From Pantoea eucrina (GTDB lineage Bacteria > Pseudomonadota > Gammaproteobacteria > Enterobacterales > Enterobacteriaceae), in assembly GCF_002095385.1 (NCBI RefSeq), contig NZ_MIPP01000017.1:1-64000 (forward strand): 64,000 nucleotides of DNA, written 5' to 3'. This document shows positions 1 to 9,281 of the stretch, piece after piece; position 1 is the stretch's first letter; each line of letters begins with the position of its first letter. Made by a program: the position numbers and the translations under genes. Below the pieces are notes generated by a model. It was not told where the DNA came from, did no database searches, and saw only the letters and a list, made by a program, of their open reading frames with translations.

Positions 1-23
1 TACGTCCGGGGGATGGGGTTGCC

Positions 24-43
24 GGGGCGCATTAATGCGCCCC
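24..43. repeat. GC-rich palindrome, type 1 (REP-like)
   Basis: The sequence is a perfect 20-base palindrome, GGGGCGCATTAATGCGCCCC. The same core recurs near 47419-47446, 58557-58572 and 58633-58652. It lies downstream of the ubiI stop, at the 3' end of the ygfB-pepP-ubiH-ubiI unit, where REP-type elements commonly sit. It could also protect the 3' end of the mRNA or help stop transcription, but no U-tract follows. Confidence 0.7.
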
Positions 44-93
44 CTACGCCAGGGCGATGCGAAACGATGACGTCCGGTATTGAGCCACCGTAG

Positions 94-113
94 GGGCGCC
101 ATTTATGGCGCCC
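94..113. repeat. GC-rich palindrome, type 2 (REP-like)
   Basis: Nine-base arms GGGCGCCAT and ATGGCGCCC flank a TT centre. Two more copies are at 58514-58533 and 58592-58611. Here types 1 and 2 are paired about 50 bp apart. The flanks also share a short repeat, GCGAAACGA followed by ACGTCC, near 58-75 and 126-143, so the repeated unit is longer than the palindrome itself. Confidence 0.7.
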
Positions 114-151
114 GGGTTGATGCGGGTGCGAAACGACAACGTCCTGGTTAG

Positions 152-1354
152 CTAGCGGATCCACTCTGGCAGGTCGTTCAGCCCCATCGCCTGCTTCAGC
201 AGACGCGGCTTCACGCCTGGCAGCGTATCGGCCAGCTTTAGCCCGACGTCACGCAGCAGCTTTTTCGCCGGATGCGTGCCGGCGAACAGCTCGCGGAATC
301 CCTGCATGCCGGCCAGCATCAGCGCTGCGCTGTGCTTGCGGCTGCGTTCGTAGCGACGCAGTGAGAGATGCTCACCGATATCACGACCCGCCTGATGCAG
401 GCGGCGGATCTCACCAATCAGCTCAGCAGCATCCATAAAGCCTAAATTCACGCCCTGCCCGGCCAGCGGATGAATGGTGTGCGCCGCATCGCCGACCAGC
501 GCCAGACGATGAGCTGCAAAATTGCGCGCATAGCGTGCCGTTAGCGGGAACGTTTTACGTTCGCTCTCAACGCTGCATAATCCCAGCCGCATATCAAAGG
601 CTACAGAGAGTTGCTGATTAAACAGCGCTGCCGGCATCGACTGCATGCGCGCTGCTTCCTGTGGAGCCAGCGACCAGACGATTGAGCACAGGTGCGGATC
701 CTGCATCGGCAGAAAGGCGAGAATACCTTCGCCGTGAAATACCTGACGCGCGATAGCATCATGCGGCATATCAGTACGCACGTTCGCGACCAGCGCATGA
801 TGCTCATAATCCCAGAACGTCAGCGGGATATCCGCTTTTTCGCGCAGCCAGGAGCCGGCGCCGTCGGCGGCTATCATCAGCCGGGCGCTCATCATGGTGC
901 CATCTTCCAGCGTGATAAAGGCTTCATTATCACCAAACGCGACCTGCTGCAGGCGGGCCGGTGCAAACAGCGTAACATCTTTACACTGGCTGGCACGCTG
1001 CCACAACGCACTGTGAATCACTTCATTTTCAACAATATAACCAAGATGCGACAGCCCCTGCTGCTCATCATCAAAGCTGACAGATCCAAAGCTGTCCTGA
1101 TCCCACACTTCCATACCGTGATACGCGCTGGCGCGCAGGGCGAGAATAGATGACCAGACGTCGAGTTTCTGTAGCAGACGTTCACTGGCTGCATTAATTG
1201 CGGATACCCGAATCGACGCGGCAGCTGCCGGATCGAACTGCGGTTCCGCCGCTTTCTCCAGTACTGCAACGCGCAGACCACTTCCCTGCAAACCGCAGGC
1301 CACTGCCAGACCGACCATGCCGCCACCGGCAATCACCACATCAAATGTTTGCAT
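152..1354 (-). CDS. ubiI: 2-octaprenylphenol hydroxylase UbiI (VisC)
   Basis: FAD-dependent aromatic hydroxylase of aerobic ubiquinone synthesis; the family member in E. coli hydroxylates ring carbon C5. The 400-residue protein has the usual family length. It opens with the Rossmann dinucleotide fold VVIAGGGMVGLAVA near residue 6 and has the second FAD motif, GDAAHTIHPLAGQG, near residue 290. It is the last gene of the minus-strand unit ygfB-pepP-ubiH-ubiI and starts 13 bp after the ubiH stop. UbiH is a paralogue. The adjacency and order match E. coli, which makes the UbiI rather than UbiF assignment secure. Confidence 0.95.
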   Translation of the reverse strand: MQTFDVVIAGGGMVGLAVACGLQGSGLRVAVLEKAAEPQFDPAAAASIRVSAINAASERLLQKLDVWSSILALRASAYHGMEVWDQDSFGSVSFDDEQQGLSHLGYIVENEVIHSALWQRASQCKDVTLFAPARLQQVAFGDNEAFITLEDGTMMSARLMIAADGAGSWLREKADIPLTFWDYEHHALVANVRTDMPHDAIARQVFHGEGILAFLPMQDPHLCSIVWSLAPQEAARMQSMPAALFNQQLSVAFDMRLGLCSVESERKTFPLTARYARNFAAHRLALVGDAAHTIHPLAGQGVNLGFMDAAELIGEIRRLHQAGRDIGEHLSLRRYERSRKHSAALMLAGMQGFRELFAGTHPAKKLLRDVGLKLADTLPGVKPRLLKQAMGLNDLPEWIR

Positions 1355-1367
1355 TGCTGCCTCTTTA

Positions 1368-2546
1368 TTAACGCTTTACCCAGCCGAGCGTACGCGCGGC
1401 CAGCGGATGTTGCAGCCAGGGGAGGTGATCCATAGCCACCAGCCCGAGATTTCGTCCTGCAACCAGCGGTGCATAACGGTTAGCGAACAGGCGCACTAGG
1501 CCGTCAGTCACGCCGATTGTCGCCGCGCGGTCAGCCTGACGCCGGGCGGCAAAATGCTGCAGCACCGCATAACTGCCAGGATCCTGCTGCTGGCGCCAGG
1601 CGCCGGCCAGCGTTTCCGCCAGCGACATGACATCGCGCAGACCAAGGTTAAAGCCCTGTCCGGCGATCGGATGCAGCGTCTGGGCAGCATTGCCGACCAG
1701 CGCCAGCCGGTGCGTCACCTGACGATCGGCGGTTTGCAGCGCCAGCGGGTAAATTTCACGCTGACCGGCATGGGTAAAGCGACCCAGCCGCCAGCCAAAT
1801 GCGCGCTGCAGTTCGCGCCGGAATGTCTCTTCATCCCACGCCCGCACCCGGGATTCTGCGGCTGCCGGATGGCACCACACCAGCGACATACGATTGCCGG
1901 ACATCGGCAGCAGCGCCAGCGGCCCGTGCGGCGTAAAACGCTCAAACGCCTGCCCCTGATGCGGCAGCTGAGTGGACACGTTGGCAATCACCGCCAGCTG
2001 CTGATAATCCTCGCGCTGCCACTGAATACCGCATGATGCCGCCAGCGATGAGCGCGACCCATCTGCAGCCACCAGCAGCGTACCCTCCAGCGTTTCGCCG
2101 CTGTTAAGCGTCACCTGCGCATGCGCTTTATCACGCGTGACCTGCGTGACGTAATCGGGGCAGCGCAATGTTACACCGGGCGCCTGCCGGAGACGCTCAA
2201 ACAGGCGCTGTCCGACATCGAATAGCTCCACCACCTGCCCCAGCGCAGCCAGTTGATACGCCTCTGCGCTGAGCTGCACAAAGCCGCTGTGACCGCGATC
2301 GGAGACGTGAATGCGGGTGATCGGCGTGGCGCAGTCCTCCAGCGAACGCCAGAGGTCGATTGCTGCCAGCTGCTGGCAGGTGCCGGCGGCCAGCGCAATC
2401 GCCCGGCCATCAAAACCGGGGTGCGCACGGCTGCCCGGCTCGCTGCGCTCAATGAGCGTGACCGGTAACCTGCCCTGCGTCAGATGCGATATCGCCAGCG
2501 CCAGCGTGGCGCCGGTCATGCCTCCGCCTGCAATCAGAATGGTCAT
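1368..2546 (-). CDS. ubiH: 2-octaprenyl-6-methoxyphenol hydroxylase UbiH
   Basis: FAD-dependent monooxygenase that hydroxylates ring carbon C1 in ubiquinone synthesis. The protein has 392 residues. The N-terminal FAD fold ILIAGGGMTGATLA starts at residue 3, and the C-terminal motif GNAAQTLHPIAGQG is the UbiH variant, with Asn in place of the usual Asp. The start codon overlaps the pepP stop by four bases (ATGA), which indicates translational coupling. That coupling would be affected if the upstream pepP frameshift were real. Confidence 0.95.
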   Translation of the reverse strand: MTILIAGGGMTGATLALAISHLTQGRLPVTLIERSEPGSRAHPGFDGRAIALAAGTCQQLAAIDLWRSLEDCATPITRIHVSDRGHSGFVQLSAEAYQLAALGQVVELFDVGQRLFERLRQAPGVTLRCPDYVTQVTRDKAHAQVTLNSGETLEGTLLVAADGSRSSLAASCGIQWQREDYQQLAVIANVSTQLPHQGQAFERFTPHGPLALLPMSGNRMSLVWCHPAAAESRVRAWDEETFRRELQRAFGWRLGRFTHAGQREIYPLALQTADRQVTHRLALVGNAAQTLHPIAGQGFNLGLRDVMSLAETLAGAWRQQQDPGSYAVLQHFAARRQADRAATIGVTDGLVRLFANRYAPLVAGRNLGLVAMDHLPWLQHPLAARTLGWVKR

Positions 2547-3864
2547 ACGCCGCGCGCCGCTGCCATCAGGGCTTCAATCGCATCCGGATCTTTCACCACG
2601 CTATCAGTAAGATTCTCATGGCCTGTCGCCGTAATCACAATATCATCCTCAATGCGCACGCCTATGCCGCGGTACTGCGGCGGCACGCTGGCATCAGGTG
2701 CAATATAGAGGCCCGGCTCTACCGTAAGCACCATGCCCGGCTCCAGCACGCGGTCGCGGCTCGGCGTACCGTAATCGCCGACGTCATGCACATCCAGGCC
2801 CAGCCAGTGGCCGAGGCCGTGCATGAAGAAAGGGCGATGCGCCTGCGCTTCAAATAGTTCGTCGATATTGCCGTCAAGAATACCGAGATCAACGAGGCCA
2901 GTGATCATGATGTGCGCAACTTCATCATTCACTTCATGAATGCTGACGCCGGGCCGGAACATCGACAGCGCTTTATGCAGCGAAGCCAGCACAATGTCGT
3001 AGATTTCCCGCTGCGGCGGTGTAAACCTGCCGTTTACCGGAAAGGTACGGGTAATATCACCCGCATAACCGTGAAACTCACAGCCGGCGTCGATTAGCAC
3101 CAGATCGCCGTCGCGCATTGCGCTTTCATTTTCGGTGTAGTGCAAAATGCAGCCGTTTTCGCCACTTCCGACAATGGTGTTGTAGGAAGGAAAGCGCGCG
3201 CCGTGGCGGGAGAATTCATGGTGGATCTCCCCTTCAAGCTGATACTCATACATGCCGGGGCGGCACTGCTGCATGGCGCGGGTATGCGCCAGCGCGCTGA
3301 TTTTTCCCGCCTGACGCAGCATCTCAATCTCTTCTGCGCTTTTAAACAGCCGCATCTCATGCACCCAGGGACGCCAGTCGGTCACGCTGGCTGGTGCGCT
3401 AAGATTCTGCCGGAAACCGCGACGTAATTTTTCCAGTGCGCTAAACAGCAGCTGGTCAGCGTAACCATATTCGCCCTGCGCGTGATACACCACGTCAAGC
3501 CCGTTCAGCAGCAAGTGCAGCTGTTCGCCAATATCATCCCACGGCAGTGCGCGATCAACACCCAGCTTCGCCGGCGCAGCTCCTGCCCGAGGCGACGGCC
3601 AGACCACACCTCGGCAGTCAGATCGCGTATGCGGTTAAACAGCACGCTGTGATTGTGATGTTCATCGCTTTTGATCAGCACCAGCAGCGCCTGCGGCTCG
3701 TTAAACCCGGTGAAATACCAGAAGTCGCTGTTTTGGCGGTAGCTATATTCGGTGTCGTTGCTGCGCGTGACTTCAGGTGCTGCAAAAATCAGCGCCGCGC
3801 TGCCGGGGGCCATCTGCGTAATCAGCGCCTGACGACGCTGCCGGAACTGTTCCAGTGTGATCAT
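2543..3864 (-). pseudogene. pepP: Xaa-Pro aminopeptidase PepP, frameshifted as read
   Basis: Metallopeptidase (M24 fold) that removes N-terminal residues before proline. The N-terminal part runs from 3864 to about 3583 in one frame and the remainder to 2543 in another. Restoring one base gives about 440 residues, the E. coli length is 441, and the proteins align throughout. Around the break the text reads GRRLGQE, and the other frame resumes with AAPAKLGVDRA; one missing G (GAGGCT read as GAGCT on the sense strand) explains it. The metal-site region DAGCEFHGYAGDITRTF is intact, as is the C-terminal HDVGDYG and VEPGLY region. The flanking genes are intact, so sequencing error is plausible. If real, the peptidase would be truncated at about 119 residues and inactive. 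Confidence 0.9.
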
Positions 3865-3915
3865 AGTTGCACTCCCTGTTGATAACGGGCAGCAGCGCTG
3901 CCCGCAATGACGCGC

Positions 3916-4497
3916 TTAGTGTAGCGTAGGTTTCTGCACTTCCGGTGCGGTTGGCGTATGCGGGCGTGTGAAGGTGTCGTGACACAGCAGCGCCGCGACG
4001 CGCACATACTCAATCACCTCTTCCAGCGACTGCTCCAGCTCTTCCTGATCTTCATCTTCTTCATAGCCAAGCTGAGCAATGGTACGCAGATCGTCAATCG
4101 CCTCGCCGGTTTCACCGGTGACTTTATCCAGTTTAGGCTGCGTAACGCCCAGGCCAAGCAGGAAGTGATTAACCCAGCCCGCCAGCGCATCAGCCCGGTC
4201 AAACACGGTAATATCATCTTCATCCGGCAGCATCAGCTGAAACAGAAAGCCATCCTCTTCCAGGGTCGTAGTCAGGCTGTCATGCAGCGCCTGCAGCGGC
4301 TGCGCCAGGCTCTGCGAGAAGGCCATGCCTTCATTAGCCAGATCGTGCACCAGCGTCTTCCAGCTGGCGTCCTGATTACCGCCACACAGGATGCCACACA
4401 GCAGTCCATGCATTTCGGCAGGCGTCATGCCCACACCCTGCTGAGAGAGGGCTGCGGCCAGCGCGTTGTAAGTGGGTGTTGCGTTCTGTAAAGACAT
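3916..4497 (-). CDS. ygfB: UPF0149 family protein YgfB
   Basis: A 193-residue acidic protein of the YecA/YgfB (UPF0149) family. It shows the family hallmarks [18 protein letters not shown] near residue 22 and a C-terminal acidic stretch [16 protein letters not shown]. It is the first gene of the unit with pepP, ubiH and ubiI and is divergent from zapA. Its biochemical role is not established from the sequence. In Pseudomonas the family has been linked to regulation of gene expression, which need not transfer here. Confidence 0.9.
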   Translation of the reverse strand: MSLQNATPTYNALAAALSQQGVGMTPAEMHGLLCGILCGGNQDASWKTLVHDLANEGMAFSQSLAQPLQALHDSLTTTLEEDGFLFQLMLPDEDDITVFDRADALAGWVNHFLLGLGVTQPKLDKVTGETGEAIDDLRTIAQLGYEEDEDQEELEQSLEEVIEYVRVAALLCHDTFTRPHTPTAPEVQKPTLH

Positions 4498-4666
4498 AAG
4501 CTTTGGTCGTCGTTGGCAGAATAAGTTCGTGATATGCTACCACCAGGTGCCTCAGGGTTTCCAGAAAAGGGGTTGTATCTTCTTACCCGCGTCTATATAG
4601 TTGCGCACCTTCCGGGCCAGTGGCGAGCCGGGTGGAGCGAACGAAGTAATCAGTCAGGATGGTGGC

Positions 4667-4996
4667 ATGTCTGCACAACCGGTAGATATACAAATTTTTG
4701 GTCGTTCTTTGAGAGTAAATTGTCCGCCTGAACAGCAGGATGCACTAAATCTTGCCGCAGAGGACCTCAATCAACGGTTGCAAGATTTAAAAGTTCGCAC
4801 TAGAGTCACAAATACAGAGCAACTGGTGTTCATCGCCGCGTTAAATATCTGCCACGAGCTGGCGCAAGAGAAAGGTAAAACGCGAGACTACGCAGCAAAC
4901 ATGGAACAACGTATCCGCATGCTGCAGCAGACGATTGAACAGGCTTTAGTTGAGCAGGGTCGCATTACCGACCGCCAGGGCCCTAAATTCGAATAA
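4667..4996 (+). CDS. zapA: cell division protein ZapA
   Basis: Small Z-ring-associated protein that bundles FtsZ filaments at midcell. The ATG at 4667, preceded by AGGATGGTGG, gives [18 protein letters not shown] and 109 residues, exactly the E. coli length; an upstream in-frame ATG at 4601 is not needed. An N-terminal FtsZ-binding head is followed by a C-terminal coiled coil near residues 60-100. It is followed by 6S RNA and fau, the conserved enterobacterial order. Confidence 0.95.
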   Translation: MSAQPVDIQIFGRSLRVNCPPEQQDALNLAAEDLNQRLQDLKVRTRVTNTEQLVFIAALNICHELAQEKGKTRDYAANMEQRIRMLQQTIEQALVEQGRITDRQGPKFE

Positions 4997-5035
4997 TACT
5001 TCATGGTTCTCATGCCAGAGCAACGATGAAGTCCT

Positions 5036-5219
5036 GTTTCTCTGAGATGTTTGCAAGCGGGCCAGTCCCCTGAGCCGATATTTCATACCAACAGAGTGTG
5101 ACGCTCTGTAGCCTGTGAGCATGCTCGGTTCGTCCGAGAAGCCTGATGGTTGCGACGGCATACTCACCTTGAACCAAGGGTTCAAGGGTTACAGCCTGCG
5201 GCGGCATCTCGGAGATCTC
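5036..5219 (+). ncRNA. ssrS: 6S RNA
   Basis: About 184 bases, closely matching E. coli 6S RNA end to end. The closing stem pairs TTTCTCTGAGATG at the 5' end with CATCTCGGAGA at the 3' end. Conserved internal blocks include GCAAGCGGGCCAGTCCCCTG, GAGCATGCTCGG and CCTTGAACCAAGGGTTCAAG. The RNA mimics an open promoter, binds sigma70 RNA polymerase and tunes transcription in stationary phase. It sits between zapA and fau as in E. coli, where it is co-transcribed with fau. The ends are set by homology and may be off by a base or two. Confidence 0.96.
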
Positions 5220-5353
5220 TTTTCTGTTTTATCCGGCATCATTTCAGGTAGTAGCGTCAGCCGAGACTGCGGCTGCTACCTGAAGCCAGTCCCCCTCCCC
5301 TTCTTTTGCATGTTATAGTCAGCGCAAGCTAACCCACTCTTTAGGGGGATCCT

Positions 5354-5956
5354 GTGTCCGCTATCGATTATTCCGAACGCCAGCTGCTGCGTCAGCATAT
5401 CCGCCATCTGCGCCGGCATCTGACGCCTGAACAGCAGAGTGAAGCGGCCGAACAGCTGGCTGAGCACGCGATTAACCTGGCACCTGTCTCAGCGGCACAA
5501 AGCATTGCGCTGTTTCTCTCTACCGACGGTGAAATCAATACCCGCCCGCTGATTGCCCGTCTCTGGCAGCAAAAAAAAGCGGTTTATCTGCCGGTACTGC
5601 ATCCGTTTGCGCCAGGCAACCTGCTGTTTTTGCGTTATACCCCTGAGACGCAGCTGGTCATGAATAAGCTGCGCATTCCGGAGCCGCCACTGGATATTAC
5701 GCAGATGACGACGCTGGATCGACTGGATGTCATGCTGGTTCCGCTGGTGGCGTTTGATGAAAGTGGACAACGGCTGGGGATGGGCGGCGGCTTTTACGAT
5801 CGCACGCTGCAGAACTGGCAGCGCCACGGCTGTCTGCCGATTGGCATTGCCCACGACTGCCAGCGCGTTGAGGCGCTGCCGGCAGCCGCATGGGACATCC
5901 CGCTACCCGCCGTGCTGACGCCGGCAAAGCTGTGGCAGTGGGATACTTCGTTCTGA
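5354..5956 (+). CDS. fau: 5-formyltetrahydrofolate cyclo-ligase
   Basis: Converts 5-formyl-THF to 5,10-methenyl-THF with ATP (older name ygfA). The protein has 200 residues. The family motif LGMGGGFYDRTL near residue 140 contains the substrate/ATP loop, and the C-terminal PLPAVLTPAKLW is typical. I chose the GTG at 5354 because AGGGGGAT lies just upstream. This gives an N-terminus longer than the E. coli annotation, and an internal start cannot be excluded. It follows 6S RNA and is probably on the same transcript. Confidence 0.93.
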   Translation: MSAIDYSERQLLRQHIRHLRRHLTPEQQSEAAEQLAEHAINLAPVSAAQSIALFLSTDGEINTRPLIARLWQQKKAVYLPVLHPFAPGNLLFLRYTPETQLVMNKLRIPEPPLDITQMTTLDRLDVMLVPLVAFDESGQRLGMGGGFYDRTLQNWQRHGCLPIGIAHDCQRVEALPAAAWDIPLPAVLTPAKLWQWDTSF

Positions 5957-5972
5957 CGGGCATATGCCCGTC
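5955..5972. terminator. hairpin between convergent fau and serA
   Basis: An 18-base perfect palindrome (arms GACGGGCAT and ATGCCCGTC) overlaps the fau stop and lies 6 bp before the serA stop. There is no clear U-tract on either strand, so it may act as a 3' stabiliser or a weak bidirectional terminator rather than a classical one. Confidence 0.4.
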
Positions 5973-5977
5973 ACTAA

Positions 5978-7216
5978 TCAGTAAAGCAGGCGCGCGCGCA
6001 TAGTGCCCGGAATAGCGCGCATGAGCTGCAGCGCTTTATCCGCCACATCTTTTTCCGCATCGATATCAATCACCACGTAACCAAGCTGTGGCGAGGTCTG
6101 CAGGAACTGCGCCGCGATATTGATATTCTGCTCAGCGAAAATCTGGTTGATGGCGGTAAGAATGCCCGGACGGTTTTCGTGAATGTGCAGCAGACGGCTG
6201 GCGCTGGCACCGTGCATCGGCAGTGATACCTCCGGAAAATTAACCGCAGAGAGCGTCGAGCCGTTGTCGGAGTATTTTGCCAGCTTACCCGAGACTTCCA
6301 GGCCGATATTCTCCTGCGCTTCCTGCGTTGAACCGCCAATGTGCGGCGTCAGAATAACGTTATCAAACTCGCACAGCGGTGAATTAAACGGATCGCTGTT
6401 GGTTGCCGGTTCAGTCGGGAAGACGTCGATAGCCGCACCCGCCAGATGTTTGCTGGAGAGCGCATGGCACAGCGCCGGAATATCGATAACGGTGCCGCGT
6501 GCGGCGTTGATCAGCAGCGCGCCCGGCTTCATCAGCGCCAGCTCTTCTGCGCCAATCATGTTCTGGGTTGAGGCGGTCTCCGGCACATGCAGGCTGACCA
6601 CATCACTCATATTGAGCAGATCCGACAGGTGACGTACCTGCGTGGCGTTCCCCAGCGGCAGCTTGTTTTCAATATCGTAAAAGAAAACGTGCATCCCCAG
6701 GCCTTCAGCCAGCACGCCGAGCTGCATACCGATATGACCATAACCAATGATACCCAGCTTTTTGCCGCGCGCTTCATAGGAGCCGGTTGCCACTTTGTTC
6801 CAGATACCGCGATGCGCTTTGGCGTTCGCTTCCGGAATGCCGCGCAGCATCAACAGCATCTCGCCAATCACCAGTTCAGCCACGGAGCGGGTGTTGGAGA
6901 AAGGGGCGTTAAAGACCGGAATACCGCGCCGGGCGGCGGCGTTGAGATCGACCTGATTGGTGCCGATACAGAAGCAGCCGACCGCGACCAGTTTTTCCGC
7001 GGCGGCGAAAATCTCTTCCGTGAGCTGGGTGCGGGAGCGGATACCGATAAAGTGCGCATCACGGACAGAGGCTTTCAGCGACTCCGCATCCAGCGCCCCT
7101 TTGTGAAACTCAATGTTGGTATAGCCTGCCGCGCGCAGATTCTCCAGCGCGCTCTGATGCACGCCCTCCACCAGCAGAAATTTAATTTTATCTTTATCCA
7201 GTGATACCTTTGCCAT
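5978..7216 (-). CDS. serA: D-3-phosphoglycerate dehydrogenase
   Basis: Catalyses the NAD-dependent first step of serine synthesis. The protein has 412 residues (E. coli 410). The NAD-binding loop GYGHIGMQLG lies near residue 160, and the catalytic-region HIGGSTQEAQ is near residue 293. A C-terminal ACT domain from about residue 340, with HENRPGILTAINQIF, mediates serine feedback inhibition in this family. It lies between fau and rpiA as in E. coli. The upstream gap contains a CRP-like site. Confidence 0.97.
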   Translation of the reverse strand: MAKVSLDKDKIKFLLVEGVHQSALENLRAAGYTNIEFHKGALDAESLKASVRDAHFIGIRSRTQLTEEIFAAAEKLVAVGCFCIGTNQVDLNAAARRGIPVFNAPFSNTRSVAELVIGEMLLMLRGIPEANAKAHRGIWNKVATGSYEARGKKLGIIGYGHIGMQLGVLAEGLGMHVFFYDIENKLPLGNATQVRHLSDLLNMSDVVSLHVPETASTQNMIGAEELALMKPGALLINAARGTVIDIPALCHALSSKHLAGAAIDVFPTEPATNSDPFNSPLCEFDNVILTPHIGGSTQEAQENIGLEVSGKLAKYSDNGSTLSAVNFPEVSLPMHGASASRLLHIHENRPGILTAINQIFAEQNINIAAQFLQTSPQLGYVVIDIDAEKDVADKALQLMRAIPGTMRARLLY

Positions 7217-7409
7217 TTCCCGACCCTATTCAGAATTCAACGTGGAGTGCCATAAGATTACCTTCTGCCAAAATAACAAATTCTGGCAATGCGGCAATAC
7301 AAACGATTGCGACCACGGCAGCACGCCCTGGCTTTCAGGCAGCACAAACCCATACAAAATCGCAGGATGCCGGGAGCAGAGAGCAGGAATCGGCTCTCCA
7401 TGCTCTGTT

Positions 7410-7425
7410 TGTGACATAAGTCACC
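7410..7425. promoter_or_regulatory. candidate CRP site upstream of serA
   Basis: TGTGA-CATAAG-TCACC matches the CRP consensus TGTGA-N6-TCACA except for the last base. It is in the rpiA-serA gap, about 190 bp before the serA start. In E. coli the distal serA promoter is CRP-dependent, so a conserved role is reasonable. The promoter itself was not identified. Confidence 0.5.
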
Positions 7426-7464
7426 AAATTCAGGCTGATAAAGAAAAGCAGAATTAGCCGGGGG

Positions 7465-7487
7465 AAAAACGGCGCGTCAGGCGCGCC
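7465..7487 (-). terminator. rho-independent terminator of rpiA
   Basis: On the minus strand, GGCGCG-CCTGA-CGCGCC is followed by GTTTTT, just 7 bp after the rpiA stop. The six-pair GC stem and T-run are classical. Confidence 0.75.
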
Positions 7488-7494
7488 GGAGAGA

Positions 7495-8154
7495 TCATTT
7501 GAGAATGGTTTTGACGCCATCCGGCGTGCCAATCAGCGCGACATCAGCGCCGCGTGTGGCAAACAGGCCGACCGTAACCACGCCCGCCAGCGCGTTGATG
7601 TTTTTTTCCATCGCGACAGGATCGAGGATCTGCAGATTGTGCACGTCGAGGATGATATTGCCATTATCGGTCACCACCTGCTGCCGATACTCCGGCTGGC
7701 CACCAAGCTTAACCAGCTCGCGCGCGACATAGGCACGCGCCATCGGGATCACCTCAACCGGAAGCGGGAAACGGCCAAGGATATCAACTTCTTTGGATGC
7801 ATCCGCGATACAGATAAACCTCCGTGCGACCGCCGCCACAATCTTCTCGCGCGTCAGCGCCGCGCCGCCGCCCTTGATCATCTGCATATGCGGGTTGATC
7901 TCATCGGCACCATCGACATAGACCGCGATATCATCCACGTCGTTAAGATCGAAAACCGGTATGCCCAGCGATTTCAGCTTCAGGGTGGAGGCTTCAGAGC
8001 TGGAGACCGCCCCCTCAATCTGGTGCTTCATGGTAGCCAGCGCATCGATAAAATGCGCGGCCGTTGAGCCGGTGCCTACGCCAACAATAGTGCCTGGCTG
8101 CACATACTGCAGCGCCGCCCACCCTACCGCTTTTTTCAGTTCATCCTGGGTCAT
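7495..8154 (-). CDS. rpiA: ribose-5-phosphate isomerase A
   Basis: Interconverts ribose-5-phosphate and ribulose-5-phosphate in the pentose phosphate pathway. It has 219 residues, the E. coli length. The substrate loops [11 protein letters not shown] (near 27), DGADEI (near 81) and [12 protein letters not shown] (near 94) are all present. It is a monocistronic minus-strand gene, divergent from argP, with a strong terminator behind it. Confidence 0.97.
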   Translation of the reverse strand: MTQDELKKAVGWAALQYVQPGTIVGVGTGSTAAHFIDALATMKHQIEGAVSSSEASTLKLKSLGIPVFDLNDVDDIAVYVDGADEINPHMQMIKGGGAALTREKIVAAVARRFICIADASKEVDILGRFPLPVEVIPMARAYVARELVKLGGQPEYRQQVVTDNGNIILDVHNLQILDPVAMEKNINALAGVVTVGLFATRGADVALIGTPDGVKTILK

Positions 8155-8336
8155 GGTATGTTTAAAACCTGTGCGACATCAAAGTGCGCGTAGTATAAAA
8201 CAACGCGCTGTAAAAGTGCGCGACTCACGCACCACCGATTTTTACCTTTGGAAGCCAGTCCGCAAAAATGCACCCGCCGCACAGCGCGGCCATTTTGTGG
8301 CATAGTACTTTCCACCCTGAACGAGAGAGAACAATA

Positions 8337-9242
8337 ATGAAACGCCCGGATTACCGTACGCTTCAGGCGCTGGATGCAGTGATTCGCGAGCGCGGCTTTG
8401 AACGCGCCGCACAGAAGCTTTGTATTACCCAGTCAGCCGTATCGCAGCGTATCAAACAGCTGGAAAACCTGTTTGGTCAGCCGCTGCTGGTGCGCACCGT
8501 TCCACCCCGCCCGACTGAGCAGGGGCAGAAGCTGCTGGCGCTGCTGCATCAGGTAGAGCTGCTGGAGGAGGAGTGGCTGGGTGACGATCAGAGCGGAACC
8601 ACGCCGCTGCTGCTCTCGCTGGCGGTCAACGCCGACAGCCTTGCTACCTGGCTGCTGCCGGCGCTGAAAGATGTGCTGGCGGACTCCCCGGTGCGGCTGA
8701 ATCTGCAGGTAGAAGATGAAACACGTACGCAGGAACGTCTGCGCCGCGGTGAAGTGGTGGGCGCCGTGAGTATCCAGCCGCAGCCGCTGCCGAGCTGCCT
8801 GGTCGATCAGCTGGGAGCGCTCGACTATCTGTTCTGCGCCTCACCCGATTTTGCCGCCCGCTATTTCCCCAACGGCGTAACGCGATCTGCCTTGCTGAAG
8901 GCGCCGGCAGTGGCGTTTGACCATCTGGATGATATGCATCAGGCGTTTTTGCAGCAGAATTTCGATCTGTCACCGGGCAGCGTACCCTGCCATATCGTTA
9001 ACTCGTCAGAGGCGTTTGTGCAGCTGGCGCGGCAGGGATCGGTCTGCTGTATGATCCCGCATCTGCAGATTGAGCGCGAACTGGCGCAGGGAGAGCTGGT
9101 GGATCTGACGCCGGGACTCTATCAGCGCCGGATGCTCTACTGGCACCGCTTTGCGCCCGAGAGCCGCCTGATGCGCAGCGTCACCGACGCGCTGATTGCT
9201 CACGGGCATCGGGTACTGCGTCAGGATGAGGTCGCAGCCTGA
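8337..9242 (+). CDS. argP: LysR-type regulator ArgP (IciA)
   Basis: Transcriptional activator of the arginine/lysine exporter gene argO and of other lysine-responsive genes. The ATG at 8337, just after ACGAGAGAGAAC, gives 301 residues starting [20 protein letters not shown]. The N-terminal winged helix-turn-helix spans about residues 4-62 and includes [15 protein letters not shown]; a LysR effector-binding domain follows. An in-frame upstream ATG at 8268 has no supporting match. argO is nearby but separated by three genes. Confidence 0.95.
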   Translation: MKRPDYRTLQALDAVIRERGFERAAQKLCITQSAVSQRIKQLENLFGQPLLVRTVPPRPTEQGQKLLALLHQVELLEEEWLGDDQSGTTPLLLSLAVNADSLATWLLPALKDVLADSPVRLNLQVEDETRTQERLRRGEVVGAVSIQPQPLPSCLVDQLGALDYLFCASPDFAARYFPNGVTRSALLKAPAVAFDHLDDMHQAFLQQNFDLSPGSVPCHIVNSSEAFVQLARQGSVCCMIPHLQIERELAQGELVDLTPGLYQRRMLYWHRFAPESRLMRSVTDALIAHGHRVLRQDEVAA

Positions 9243-9281
9243 GCATAGCGCAGCGGCAGATGCCGCTGCGGCTGTCAGCTA

